Source: Vombatus ursinus
Lineage: Eukaryota > Chordata > Mammalia > Diprotodontia > Vombatidae
Length of the DNA: 64,000 nucleotides
Direction of reading: 5' to 3'
Assembly (NCBI RefSeq): GCF_900497805.2
Contig: NW_020954701.1
Coordinates: 1,318,305-1,382,304, forward strand
Below, one piece after another: positions 19,840-30,085 of this stretch. The notes under the pieces were generated by a model. The model saw only the letters and a program-made list of their open reading frames with translations, made no database searches and had not been told where the DNA came from. Both the position numbers and the translations under genes were made by a program. The first letter of the stretch is position 1. The number at the start of each line of letters is the position of its first letter.

Positions 19840-22668
19840 TCCTCTCGTCTGAGCTGCTTAAGGCTCTGAGAATTCTCCACTCTGAGGCCATACTCCCAGG
19901 AGCATTGTTAACTTACCTGAACTCATTCCTTTATGATGAACAAACTCCCACGAGATCATATCTTCGCCAACCCAGTGATTCTGATTCCTGTGCTGTCATC
20001 ATTCAAGCTCCATTCTTCCTTCTCCACTGCCTTGTCACTCACTGCCATTCTCCTTCCCTCCCCTCTACCCACTCCTCCCACTGTGCTCTTTGGAATGCCT
20101 GTTCAATATATTATAGACTTGCTTTCATCTTTAATCTTTTCCTTTCCCATTCCTTTCACCCTTTGGCTCTCACTAAGACCTAGCTCCTTCTCGATGGCAC
20201 AGCCTCCCTGTCTACCTTTTCCAGCAATGATTGCAATTTCACTCATTCTCCCCTGATCACTGGTCTAAGTAGGGGAGTTAGAACATTCCTTGCTTTCCAT
20301 TGCCATCCCAGGTTCTCCCTCTATCACCATTATTTTGCCTTTGAGGTTCACTCAATCCATATCTACCACCCAACCAAAATTCTGGTAGCTGTTTACTGAA
20401 CTCCTGGATACTTGCCTTTTTTTCCTAATGAGTATAGTGCCTGGCTCACAGTCTTTCTCTCCTCTCTAACTCCTGCCTTCGTGCTAGGGGACTTCAATTT
20501 ATTTATTCATTCTCAAATACCCCAACCTCCCAGTTCCTCAACTTATTCAGCTACAAATAAAGATGGTCCCACTTTTGATCTTGCCATCATCCATAAATGT
20601 AAAGTTTTTATGTTCATTAACTCTGATCTTCCCCTATCTGATCACCATCTGTTGCCATTTCACCTCTCTGTCTGTATTACAACCCCAGACACTGTTCTTT
20701 GTCCTCATCAGAACCTCCAATCTCTCAACCCCACAATTTTCTTCCCAGGTCAACACCCCTGCACTGGCTGTACTCTTCTCCCTTTCTGGTTTTGACTGCT
20801 TAGTGAACCAGATCGACTTTATACTGTCTTCTTCTCTTGAGTTCTTTGCCCCCTTGGCCTATAACTCATCCTTCCCTGCCAAGCCTAAGTTTTAAATCAC
20901 TCCCACCATCTTTTGCGTTCTTTCCTAGTCACTTCCAGCTGAATGAAGCTGGGGAAAATCATGGAACTATGCTGATGGGGTCTACTACAAATCTATGTTA
21001 CATAATCTCAATTAAGTCCTCATTGTAGCAAGGCAATCCTTTTATTCCTCCTTAATTAACTGACTGTCTAAATCACCATAGCAGCTTTTGCAAAACTTTT
21101 CATTCTTCCTCAAGCCTCCTGGGTCTCCCCTTGTCTCCACTTGTCAGATGAGAGCCTTGCCCCACATTGCCCTGAAAAATTGAGGACATTCCCTGAAATC
21201 TCCCTCTTTTCCCCTTCTCCTCATCTCACATAAGCCAGATGTCTTCTGTCACTATCTCCTCCTTCACTCCATGTCACATGAAAAGGTGGCCCTTCTCCTT
21301 GTCAAAGCTAATCCCTCTACATGTACAAGTGATCCCATTTTGTCCCATCTTCTCCAGGAGATTGCCCCTTCCATCATCTCTGCTCTTTCACTCATCTTTG
21401 GTCTCTTGCTATCTATTGGCCATTTCTGAATATATTAATGTTTTTCCCCCAACCTCAAAAATCCATTAGCTATTGTCTCACATCCCTCCTCCATTTTGTG
21501 GTTAAATTACTTGAGAAGGCCATCTACAATCTTCACTTTTCTTTTCACTTTCTTCTTAACTCTTTATAGTCTGACTTCCAATCTCAACAATCAACCAAAA
21601 CTACTTTTTCAAAAGTTTCCAGTGATCTCTTAATTGCCAAAACTAATAGTCTTTTTTCAATCTTTGTTCTTCTTGACTTCTCGGTAACCTCTGACCCTAC
21701 TGATCCCTTTCTTCTCCTTGATAATCTCTTCTCTCTAGGTTTCTGTGACACAATTTCATCCTGGTTCTTTTACCTTTCTCCTCAGTTTTCATTGCTGGAT
21801 CTTTTCCCAGGTTATGCCTGCTAATAATAGACTCTGTCTTGAGACCTCTTTTCTTCTTCCCTTATACTATTTCACTTGATGATCTCATTAGCTCCTATGT
21901 ATTCGCATTCAATATGGTGTCAAAGACTGCCATTTTTACCTTCATGATATCTCTGGTATGTGCCAGCTTCTCTCCTCTGATACTGCTATAATCCTCATGC
22001 AGGCCCTTATCACCTCATATCTATTGCAATAGCTTATTGGTTGATCTCCTACCTCTCTCTCCACTCTAGTCTATCTTCATTTAGCTGTCAAACTGATCTT
22101 TCCAAAGCACATGTCTGAGCGTGTTATGCCACGATTCATTAAACTTCAGTGGCTCCCTGTCACTTCTAGGATCAAATATAAAATCCTCTGGCATTCAAAG
22201 TCCTTTACAACCTACTCCTTTTCTAGTCTTTTTACACCTTATTCTCCCTCCCCTCAATATACTCTGTGCAGTGACATTGTCCTCCTTCCTATTCTTTGAA
22301 CGTGATATTACATTTCCCAATTCCATGCATTTTCACTGACTATCTTCTGGTTTTTGTTTTTGTTTTTTGGCTAGGCAATGGGGTTAAGTGACTTGCCCAG
22401 GGTCACACAGCTAGTAAGTGTTAGTTGTCTGAGGCTGAATTTGAGCTCAGGTCTTCCTGAATCCAGAGCTGGTGCTCTATCCACTGCGCCACCTAGCTGC
22501 CCCTCACTGACTATCTTCCTTACTGGAACTGTCTTCCTCACCATCTCTCCCTCCTGGTTTCCCTGGCTGCCTTCAAGTACCAACTAAACTCTACTCTTCC
22601 ACAAGAAGTCTTTTCTGATCCTTCTTAATACTAGTGACTTCCCTTTATTGATCTTCTCCAATTTATCT
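19840..22668 (+). repeat. Near full-length L2-clade LINE relic
   Basis: ORF2-like fragments follow in order. An N-terminal endonuclease segment (about 20085-20170) includes 'LWNACSIYYRLAFIFN' and 'LALTKT'. The GDFN catalytic motif is at 20487-20498, and SDHH at 20637-20648 matches the endonuclease SDH signature. A reverse transcriptase fragment lies near 21660-21790 ('LLDNLFSLGFCDTISSWF'), and the C-terminal 'LQWLPVTSRIKYKIL' near 22146-22190. The 3' end resembles L2. A WSINE1-like SINE interrupts it at 22348-22503. There are numerous stops and frameshifts, so the relic is inactive. It is the most complete L2 in the window. Confidence 0.8.
22348..22503 (-). repeat. WSINE1-like SINE with perfect 15 bp TSD
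   Basis: Reversed full-length short SINE: T-rich tail, 'gggttaagtgacttgcccag', 'gaggctgaatttgagctcag', 'actgcgccacctagctgccc'. The identical repeat 'tcactgactatcttc' is at 22333-22347 and 22504-22518. It is inserted into the L2 3' region. The perfect duplication and a surviving CpG in the head suggest a fairly recent insertion. Confidence 0.95.
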
Positions 22669-22715
22669 TGTATATATATATATGTGTGTGTGTATACATA
22701 AATACATACATATTT
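22669..22715. repeat. TA/TG microsatellite
   Basis: Alternating 'tatatatatatatgtgtgtgtg' type tract at the L2 3' end. Confidence 0.85.
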
Positions 22716-23224
22716 TTATTGTTGAGATAGAAATTTATTTCTATGCTATAAACTGAGTCCCGATTTCACTTGAATAAATTCCTTCGATGAGGAATCCACT
22801 AAACATGTGTTGATTATTTTGCTCATCTATTATAGAGATTTCTTACTTAACAAAGCAAACGTATTCTAACAAAATTAGCTACATGGTAAATTTTTTGTTG
22901 AAGAACCTACCTTTCTCTTCATTTACAGGCCTGTATTTTTCTCATGAAGAATCATCAGTTGATATATCTTATATAAGTAAGTGGGTCAGTGCTTTTGGCC
23001 AGTGAGGGCCCAGTGCCTGAAACATTTTATCTATATGCTATGGATCCAAAAAGTGGAACTTTAAAGCCAGCTTCGGTCATGATGACGCAGGGTTAGTACT
23101 TTGGGATGATGAGAAACCTTCCAGTTGGGGCTCCATGAAGGGAGAAAAGGATTAACAGGTGCATGAGTCCTGGCGTATCATTTGGCCACACGTGTTTCTC
23201 TATAAATGTGCTTGCTTCCCTTTG

Positions 23225-23395
23225 TGTTTTAAGTTTGAGCCCACTCTACCCAGTGTTAGCTGTTTGCACGTAATTGTTTTCACGTTGTCTCCATTAGATT
23301 TCTTGAAAGTGGGGACCTTATCTTGCCTTTCTTTGTGTCTCCAGCACTTAGCATAGTGCCTGCCACGTAGTAGGCACTTAATAAATGTTTATTCA
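23225..23395 (+). repeat. L2 3' terminus
   Basis: 'gtctccattagatttcttga', 'tctccagcacttagcatagt', 'gtaggcacttaataaatgtt'. Confidence 0.8.
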
Positions 23396-23524
23396 CCATC
23401 TGAATTGAAAGGGAAGATATAAGAGCCAAGTGATTGGTGAAAAAAATGAGTGTTTCAGGTACCCTAAAGAGTTACCATACTTCTAAAATGTAAAGAACCT
23501 ACTCCCTTCTTATTGATCTTACGA

Positions 23525-23840
23525 AGCAGTGATATTCAGGAAAGAGCCCTAGATCTGGTAGCAGAAGACCTGAATCCAAAACTTGGTTCTGACTCATCTA
23601 ATAGTACTTAGAGAAAAAAATAACTTTTTTTTTTTCAGTTTCCTCATAAGGTCTTCTATGTGGTACAGTGGATAGAATTCTGGGCCTAGAGTCAGGAGTA
23701 ACTGAATTCAGATCCCACCCCAGACATCTACTTTCTTTCTATGTGACCTTGTGCAAGTCGCTTATTGCATTATTACAGTGAAATTAAAGATTTGGAATAG
23801 ATAATCTCCAAGTTCCCTCAGTCTCTAAATCAGGGATTCT
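23525..23840 (+). repeat. Two adjacent MIR-type SINEs
   Basis: The first (about 23525-23650) has 'gaagacctgaatccaaaact' and 'cagtttcctcataaggtc'. The second (about 23655-23840) restarts with 'gtggtacagtggatagaatt' and ends in the MIR3-like 'gaatagataatctccaagtt' tail. Confidence 0.7.
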
Positions 23841-23849
23841 TAATTTTTA

Positions 23850-23970
23850 AAAAATGTATATATATATGTATATATACACATGTGTATGTATATATACATA
23901 AATGTGTGTGCATAAATACACACATTATATAACTACATATCTACATACCACATACACACACACACACACC
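23850..23970. repeat. TA/TG/CA compound microsatellite
   Basis: Alternating purine-pyrimidine tract with 'tatatatatgtatatataca', followed by a CA run near 23952-23969. Confidence 0.85.
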
Positions 23971-24099
23971 TCTTGGGCAGTTTAGTGAGTCCTGTAAACT
24001 CCTCACAATAATGTCTTAAAATGCATAAAATTAAATACATATTGAAAAACAGTTGTACATTTTTTTAAACATGGACCTCAGGTTAAGAATCCTTGCTCA

Positions 24100-24215
24100 A
24101 GAGACTTTGGTAGACATCAATTTTATCTTCTCCATGTTTGTAGAATAAGGAAACTGATGTTTAAAGCTAGCAGAATGACAGATCTAAAGACCTCATGTGA
24201 GTGAGCCAAACTGGT
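24100..24215 (-). repeat. MIR fragment
   Basis: 'tgtagaataaggaaactgat' with 'agctagcagaatgacagatc' is a decayed reversed CORE. Confidence 0.45.
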
Positions 24216-24535
24216 TTCCTGGTAGTCCTGCTCTGTTTACTGGTTCACATTGTACCGCTGGTCCCGTTAGAATTTTAAATCCTGATAGGATGGGTTTAGT
24301 CACCATAGTTAGACCTCAGCATTATACTTCACAACATAGTCTTCTATGTTTACTTTTCTATTACCACGTACATACAATCTTGCTGACTCAAAGTGCTACC
24401 TGGCCAAAGAAGATAATGATCGGAAGATCACTGGAGAGTTGGTATGCTTTTTCCAAGGCAACAGGAAGGGTGTGGGAACTCAAAGACCACTTCACTGCTA
24501 GATGCAAATAGCAACCCAACAAAGGCAGACAAGGT

Positions 24536-24865
24536 TGCTGCTTTTTTTTTTCTGTCATGAATGACTCTTCGAGACCCCACTTGGGGTTTGGTTTGCCATT
24601 TCCTTCTGCAACTAGTTTATTGTTGTTCAGTTGTGTCCAACTCTTTGTGACCTCATTTGGGGTTTTCTTGGCAGAGATACTGGAGTAGTTTGCCATTTCC
24701 TTCTCCAGCTCATTTTATAGATGAGGAAACTGAGGCAAACAGGGTTAAGTGACTTGCCCAGGTTCACACAACTAGTAAGTAGCTGAGACCAGATTTGAAC
24801 TTACAAAGGTAAGACTTTCTGACTGCAGGCCCAGTGCTCTATCCACTGTGCCACCTACCTGCCCC
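24536..24865 (-). repeat. Chimeric Mar-1 SINE with TSD
   Basis: A full reversed Mar-1 (about 24610-24865) is preceded at its 3' side by a second partial Mar-1 3' end (24548-24608: 'gaccccacttggggtttggt', 'gccatttccttctgcaacta'). The single direct repeat 'cagacaaggt' at 24526-24535 and 24866-24875 encloses both, so the pair seems to have inserted as one unit. Confidence 0.8.
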
Positions 24866-24934
24866 CAGACAAGGTAACATCCTTACCTTACAATCTCTAC
24901 CTTACAATAAACATGGTTGTTATCATCTTAGAGT

Positions 24935-25125
24935 GAGAAATGAAAGGGACTCTGGAGGTCATCTTACCCTACTGTGTTCATTTTATGGATAGAAAAACTG
25001 AGGCCCATATAGGGTTAAGTGTCTTACCCGAGGTCACATAGATAGTGACAGAGTTGGGATTCAAACCCAGGTCCTCTGATGCTATCTTCAGCACTCTTTT
25101 CAATATACTGGGCTGTAGGTTTCAA
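24935..25125 (-). repeat. MIR-type SINE
   Basis: 'ctctggaggtcatcttaccc', 'ggatagaaaaactgaggccc', 'gaggtcacatagatagtgac', 'caaacccaggtcctctgatg'. Confidence 0.8.
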
Positions 25126-25189
25126 TATTCATATGGGATAGACTAGAGAGTGACAGGGAACTCTTAATTCTCTTCTTTTTTTTTTTTTA

Positions 25190-25760
25190 AAGCATTAAAG
25201 TCTTGATAGTTATGAATGCTAGAGTCAATACGCCTCTCTTTCAGGCATGGTTCTTTTATGACTTCTTTATACATCCTGAGGTTAATTGTTGTTTTCAGGG
25301 TAAGGTACTTCTATGAAATTTTTCCATTTGTTCTGAGTGACCTTTTTCTTGGTCAGTGTGAATGCTGTGATTCACCTCACAATTACAGGTACTATAATCT
25401 ACCTCATAGAGAGAAGCTCTCCTGAGCTATGAATTTCTGTCTGTAGAGGTGAAGGTAAGTGATGGACTAAGTCCCTGCATTTATTGCTTATTGTACTGCA
25501 AGGCCAGCCAAATTTGGGGAGATTTCTTTTCTAAGCAGAAGTAATATGATTTATTGTAATCTTTTTTTTTTTGAAACACAGCTGCTAACTTCACAGTCTG
25601 CATTCACTTTTTTATGAAACTTTATTGGCAAACTTTATAAGAAACTGAGTAGGCTTAAAAATGGCAGTAGATTCTACTAACAGCATTTTAACATTCAAAT
25701 TAGTTAACATTCTTCCTAACATCAAGTACTAGAAATACTTATTAAAATAAAAACTATTTA
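25190..25760. other. Unassigned DNA
   Basis: Flanked by a T-run at 25175-25187. No gene or family recognised. Confidence 0.4.
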
Positions 25761-25764
25761 AAAA

Positions 25765-26165
25765 TAATTTATTTTATTGTTAATTTATGGAATAAAACAG
25801 CATTTCCATAACACAGTATAATAAAAAAGATGGTTGCACACAAAATTGCAAATCTGTTCTGTACAATTTGCTATTCCTTTTAAATATATAGTGAAGTTTT
25901 CATATAAATTTCTTTTTTTTCTTTGTTCCCCTCCACTACCACCCCCACTCTAGAGATGGCTGCCATTAGACACAAGTAGAGGTGTATATATATATGTATG
26001 TATATGTATATATACACATATGTATATGTATATACACATATATGTATGTACACATATGTACATGTACATATATATGTAAATTATTCTATACATCTATTTA
26101 TCAGTTCTTTCTCTGGATGCACATAGTATCTTTTTTCATATGTCCTTTACAGTTAATTTGGGTAT
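25765..26165 (-). repeat. L1 3' end, older subfamily
   Basis: Reads as the reverse of the L1 end found on the plus strand at 53690-53900: 'gttaatttatggaataaaac', 'ctagagatggctgccat', 'tctttctctggatgcacata'. The TA/TG tract at 25984-26080 lies where that copy also has a short TA repeat. Confidence 0.75.
25984..26080. repeat. TATG microsatellite within L1
   Basis: 'tatatatatatgtatgtata' type tract. It yields a spurious tyrosine-rich frame. Confidence 0.85.
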
Positions 26166-26504
26166 TATAATAATAATTATTATTACTTGAATTCATCAGA
26201 GTATCTACCTGGAGATCAAGTGTCATCTCCCAAAATCAGTGGGTTGCGTCACCTTTAGACTAATTATGAGAATCTGCCCATCAAGGTTTCTCTGAAGATA
26301 GACACCTGTATCCAAGGCACCAAGGCTCAACTGTCTTAGAAACCAGTCACAGATTAGGAAAAGACTGTTCATAAGCTCAGTCACATATACTCTAACCAAC
26401 TTATTCCTAAATCATCAAGGCTGATCATAACTTGGGTTTTGCTGATAAGTGATGTCAGAGATGGATCTTTTTCTCTCCATAAGCAAGAGCAAGTCAGTCT
26501 CAAT

Positions 26505-27270
26505 CAATCAATCAACACATATTTATGAAATGTTTACTATGTGCCAGGCACTCTGATATAAAGAAAAGACAAAAATAGTCACTGCCCGTAAGGATCTTAC
26601 ATTCTAATGGGGGAGAAAATGTATATAGATCAAAACATACAAAACAGATTCAGAGTAGAGAAAAGGTAGCATGAAGGGATGGCAGAAAAGCTGAAGGGAC
26701 CAGGAAAGGCCCCATAGAGGAGGTAGTGTTAGTAGTGAGTCCTAAAGGAAGCCAGGCGAGTTAAAAGGCAGAGGTTGGGAGCAAGAGCATTCCAGGCATG
26801 AGGAACAGCCATTGCCAAGGCAGGGGGACTGGAAATGGAGAGTAATAAGTGAGAAATAGCAAACAGGCATGACTGGATTATAGAGGGTATGGAGAGGAGT
26901 AGAATGTTATTTAGAAAGGTAGGAACAGAATAGGTTGTGAGGAGCTTTAAATACCAAAGGATTGTATAGTTGATTCTGGAGAAAATAGGGAGTTATTGGA
27001 GTTTATTGAGCAGGGAGTGATGTGGGAAAACCTACACTTCAAGTAAATCACTTTGGCAGCGAGTGGAGGATGAACTGGACTAGGGCTAGATTTGAGTCAA
27101 GGAGACCAATTATAAGGTTATTATAATAGTTCAGATGAGCAGAGGTGAGGGCTTAAACTCAGGTGTAAGTGGACAGTGGGGGATATAGGCAAGAAATGTG
27201 GTAGAAAAAGAAATGAGGGTAACTAACAAGCCTCAAACTCATCGGTGACTTAGAAGGATGTCTATATATG
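26505..27270 (-). repeat. Antisense L2, 3' half
   Basis: 'tttactatgtgccaggcact', 'taaggatcttacattctaat', 'gcattccaggcatgaggaac', 'gttgtgaggagctttaaata', 'gagtttattgagcagggagt', 'ttataatagttcagatgagc': the reversed L2 C-terminal order, well preserved in sequence but broken in frame. Confidence 0.8.
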
Positions 27271-27279
27271 AAATGGTTG

Positions 27280-27540
27280 GATGAGAACAATTTGTTCCAA
27301 TGGCCACCAAGGTGGCTGAAGCAGAGCCTGTGAAGTGCTTAGAGCTTGGTCAGACATGCCAAGGTCATCCACTATATCCCAGGTCATCACCAATCATCTT
27401 GACTTTTGTCCTGCCACTAGACTTGGATGACTCTGAAAGAAAATTGAGGCTGATGACTTTGTGTGACCCTGCCTCACTTAAAATCAGTTCACAAGCAAGT
27501 CAAGACATCATGAACAACATCTGTGTGACTTAGGTAAGTC
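27280..27540 (+). repeat. Marsupial interspersed repeat of uncertain class
   Basis: The text 'atggccaccaaggtggctga', 'cagacatgccaaggtcatcc', 'gacttttgtcctgccactag', 'gactttgtgtgaccctgcct' matches a pattern I recall as frequent in marsupial genomes. I cannot assign it to SINE, LTR or DNA class. The frame at 27300-27533 follows from it and is not a gene. Confidence 0.5.
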
Positions 27541-28280
27541 ACTTGACTCCTCTGCATAGGGTTGCACAAAGGGAAATATCCATTTAAGTAAAATGTGTGA
27601 CCCGTGAGCTTGAGGGATAAAGGACAGAAATACAGACATTTTAAGAAACATGAAGAATGATGGAGATGGCTAAAGGACCCTAAGAAATTTCTCAGTAGTT
27701 TCATAGGCTATGTTGGGAGAAAGGGTAGAACAGACTTTTTTTTTTTATAAATTAGATATAAATCTGTACAGATATACCTTTTATGCCATGATTAGTAAGA
27801 AGTGATTTTTCTAGCTGTCTGTGTTACTCAGCTAGGAAGGAAGTCTGTCTTGAATCTTGGTGCAATCAAATTGTTAATTGAACTCAATAGCTGCCATTTC
27901 ACTGTGCACCTATTTTTCTGTCCTTACAATTTTATTGCCTCTTTTCCTTTTGTTCCTTAAGTTCTCTAGATACAAACATGAAGGCATTTCAGGAATGATT
28001 TTGCAAAAGCCGTTGTCTGCATGAAATGATTAGGATTGTTTCATTTCATGTGCAGCAGATTAAAAACAGCATGCAATCTGGTGTATAAACTGTCTAAGTC
28101 ATCATTGAGCTCAGTTCTGCCCTATTTTCAAGAAGATGTAAACTGAATTCTGCTATATCGCACACATTGGCTAAATTTAGGGTTGGATACATGCCCCTCA
28201 TCCTCCCTTCCCAGGCCCATCCATCTACTTGAACTAGGAAGCCCCTTCAAAGCAGGGATGACAAAACTCATCAAATCATA
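27541..28280. other. Non-repetitive DNA, possible conserved element
   Basis: 27940-28190 is free of repeats, with balanced composition and words such as 'tttcatttcatgtgcagcag'. No reading frame is supported. Confidence 0.3.
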
Positions 28281-28282
28281 TA

Positions 28283-28400
28283 TTTTAAAAAAATTTTTAT
28301 TTATGTTAATTTATGGGAGAAAACATGTATTTCCATAAATAGTATAATGAAAAATGATTGTACATGAAACTGAAAATCTATTATGTACAGCTTTGTAATC
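28283..28400 (-). repeat. L1 3' end fragment
   Basis: 'tatgttaatttatgggagaa' and 'gattgtacatgaaactgaaa' match the L1 end at 25765-25880. Confidence 0.65.
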
Positions 28401-28469
28401 CTTGGGGTTTAATAAATACTTATATTGGTTTAATAAATGCTCAATAAATGGATTCAGTTATAGGACCAC

Positions 28470-28595
28470 ATATTTAGAGCTGGAAGTCACTTAGAAGCCA
28501 TCAAATCCAACTTAATTTATGGAAGACTGAGGCATGAAGAGGTCAAATGTTTTCCTTAGATTCCCACAGCTAGTGAGTGTCTGAAAGAGAGATGA
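28470..28595 (-). repeat. MIR3-like SINE
   Basis: 'tagagctggaagtcacttag', 'cccacagctagtgagtgtct'. Confidence 0.65.
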
Positions 28596-28599
28596 GCTT

Positions 28600-28985
28600 T
28601 CCGGTTCTGACCTGTGCCCTATTCATTACCGTTTCTTGCAGTGAACGGAACCATGGAACAAACCACACTTACAATTGTCCTTCAGTGTCGAATTGCATCT
28701 CCGATCTGACCGATGTGGGTGTACTCCGCACCCTTCCTTGTATGGTTCTTGCACTTCTTATACCCACAATAGAAGAGATATCTGTAGTCCTTAGAGCTAT
28801 CCCTATCTTCCTGTTTTTTTTTTTTACTCGCATTTCTTGGGTACTAGTGCAGGCAACCCATGGAATAAACTACATAGCACTTTAAAATCCTACCAAAAAT
28901 TATGCATGAATTAACAAAAAACCCCAAACAACAAAAAATAACCTACAGTTGTTCATCTTCGGTGCATGTTATTCTAATAGCTCAT
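28600..28985. other. Unassigned DNA with retained CpGs
   Basis: About seven CpGs lie between 28600 and 28740, more than in the neighbouring DNA. A T-run is at 28816-28825. The 102-codon plus-strand frame shows no domain. Confidence 0.35.
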
Positions 28986-28989
28986 CAAT

Positions 28990-29285
28990 AAAATGGTCTA
29001 TTTAACGTCCTGACTGAGTAAGAAAGGTCTGGCTAGGCGCCTCTTGCCCCAGAGCTTTGCGACGATAGGCAGCTGCAGTCAGAAAGGCCGGGGCGGCTGC
29101 AGCTGCTTCGCGAGGTCAGGGCCTCTGGAGAGTGCGTGGGGCTTCAGCAGCCGGCAGCTGCTAATTTTGCTATAGCTTGGAAGCGCAGGGGAGCTCTACG
29201 TTGTCTCTCCTGCGGAGCCTGTCCATATCTTTGGGCAGGCAATAGCCTTAGTATCTGAGGCTGCCCGGGAAATGTCTAGGTGAGT
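28990..29285 (+). promoter_or_regulatory. CpG-rich candidate promoter / first exon
   Basis: The only clearly GC-rich stretch of the window. By eye G+C is about two thirds between 29041 and 29160, with about nine CpGs in 29031-29160 and about thirteen in 29031-29275. The flanks are AT-rich and CpG-poor. At its end, ATG (29272-29274, purine at -3) is followed by TCTAG and then GTGAGT starting at 29280, a consensus splice donor. This would fit a short first exon in which translation starts 8 bases before the donor, or a non-coding first exon. No downstream exon is recognisable here. It could instead be a small orphan CpG island or a GC-rich retrocopy. Confidence 0.45.
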
Positions 29286-29409
29286 GTGGTTTAGCCAAAG
29301 AGAAGAAAACTCTTTTCGTTGGGGAAACAGCTACAGCTTAAGTTGGGAAGGTCTGTCTTGTAAAGAGGACGCACTGCTCCTACACTTGGAGGAGGAAAGG
29401 GAGAAAAGA

Positions 29410-29545
29410 TATTATGATTTAGAGCTGGACGAGACCTGAGAGGTTTTCTAGTACATCGTCTCCCTAGCCCCAAAATACTGATGAAGAAAAACCCGGAGGC
29501 TCAGCGAGTTAGTGTCCAGTCCTAGGGCAATGAGATAGCAAATCT
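29410..29545 (-). repeat. MIR3-like SINE
   Basis: 'tttagagctggacgagacct', 'cccggaggctcagcgagtta'. Confidence 0.65.
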
Positions 29546-29549
29546 GGCC

Positions 29550-29700
29550 GTGCAAAGAGTGCTGGATCTCCAGGCTGATGTCCGAGTTTGAACCGGGTTC
29601 TATGTGGGTCTTGGGTGAATCACTTACAGCTTTCTTATTTGTATAGTAAGGAGGTTGTTCTAAATGACCGCTTAACTCAGCTCTGATTCTGTGAAAACCA
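29550..29700 (+). repeat. MIR3-like SINE
   Basis: 'agtgctggatctccaggctg', 'gtgggtcttgggtgaatcac', 'ggaggttgttctaaatgacc'. Tail to tail with the preceding one. Confidence 0.65.
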
Positions 29701-29881
29701 CAAAGCCCGGATTAAAAACACATAGTCAGCAGAATATTTTATGTGCATTATGTTATTTAGAAAAGCACAAAGATGCCTCTGAATACTTTACTGTGAAGCC
29801 TGCTTGAAAGTTTAGATTAATCTTTTTCACTTGTTTTAGTTTTAAGGTTTTGAATGACAGCACTGACATATTGGACTAGCC

Positions 29882-30085
29882 CTGGTGTGGGGAACCTTTG
29901 GCCTTGAGGCCACATGTGGCCCTCCAGGTCCTCAAGTGCAGTCCTTTGACTGAATCCAAACCTCACAGAACAAATTCGCTTAATAAAAGGATTTGTTCCA
30001 TAAAATTTGGACTCAGTCAAAAAGGCCACATCTAAGGACCTAGAAGGTCACAGGTGGCCTCAAGGCCGAAGGTTCCCCACTCCTG
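29882..30085. mobile_element. hAT (Charlie-like) palindromic MITE
   Basis: A 204 bp element whose two ends are inverted repeats: left 'ggggaacctttggccttgag', right 'aaggccgaaggttccccact'. The complementarity extends over most of each half ('ggatttgttccataaaa' near the centre). The flanking octamers gactagcc (29874-29881) and ggctagac (30086-30093) agree at 6 of 8 positions and centre on CTAG, the usual hAT target. Non-autonomous, no transposase. A half copy is at 54985-55100. Confidence 0.8.

Noticed and set aside
28577-28885. Possible small secreted protein gene on the plus strand
   Set aside because: The frame starts in a MIR fragment, has no signal peptide pattern that holds, and ends through a T-run.
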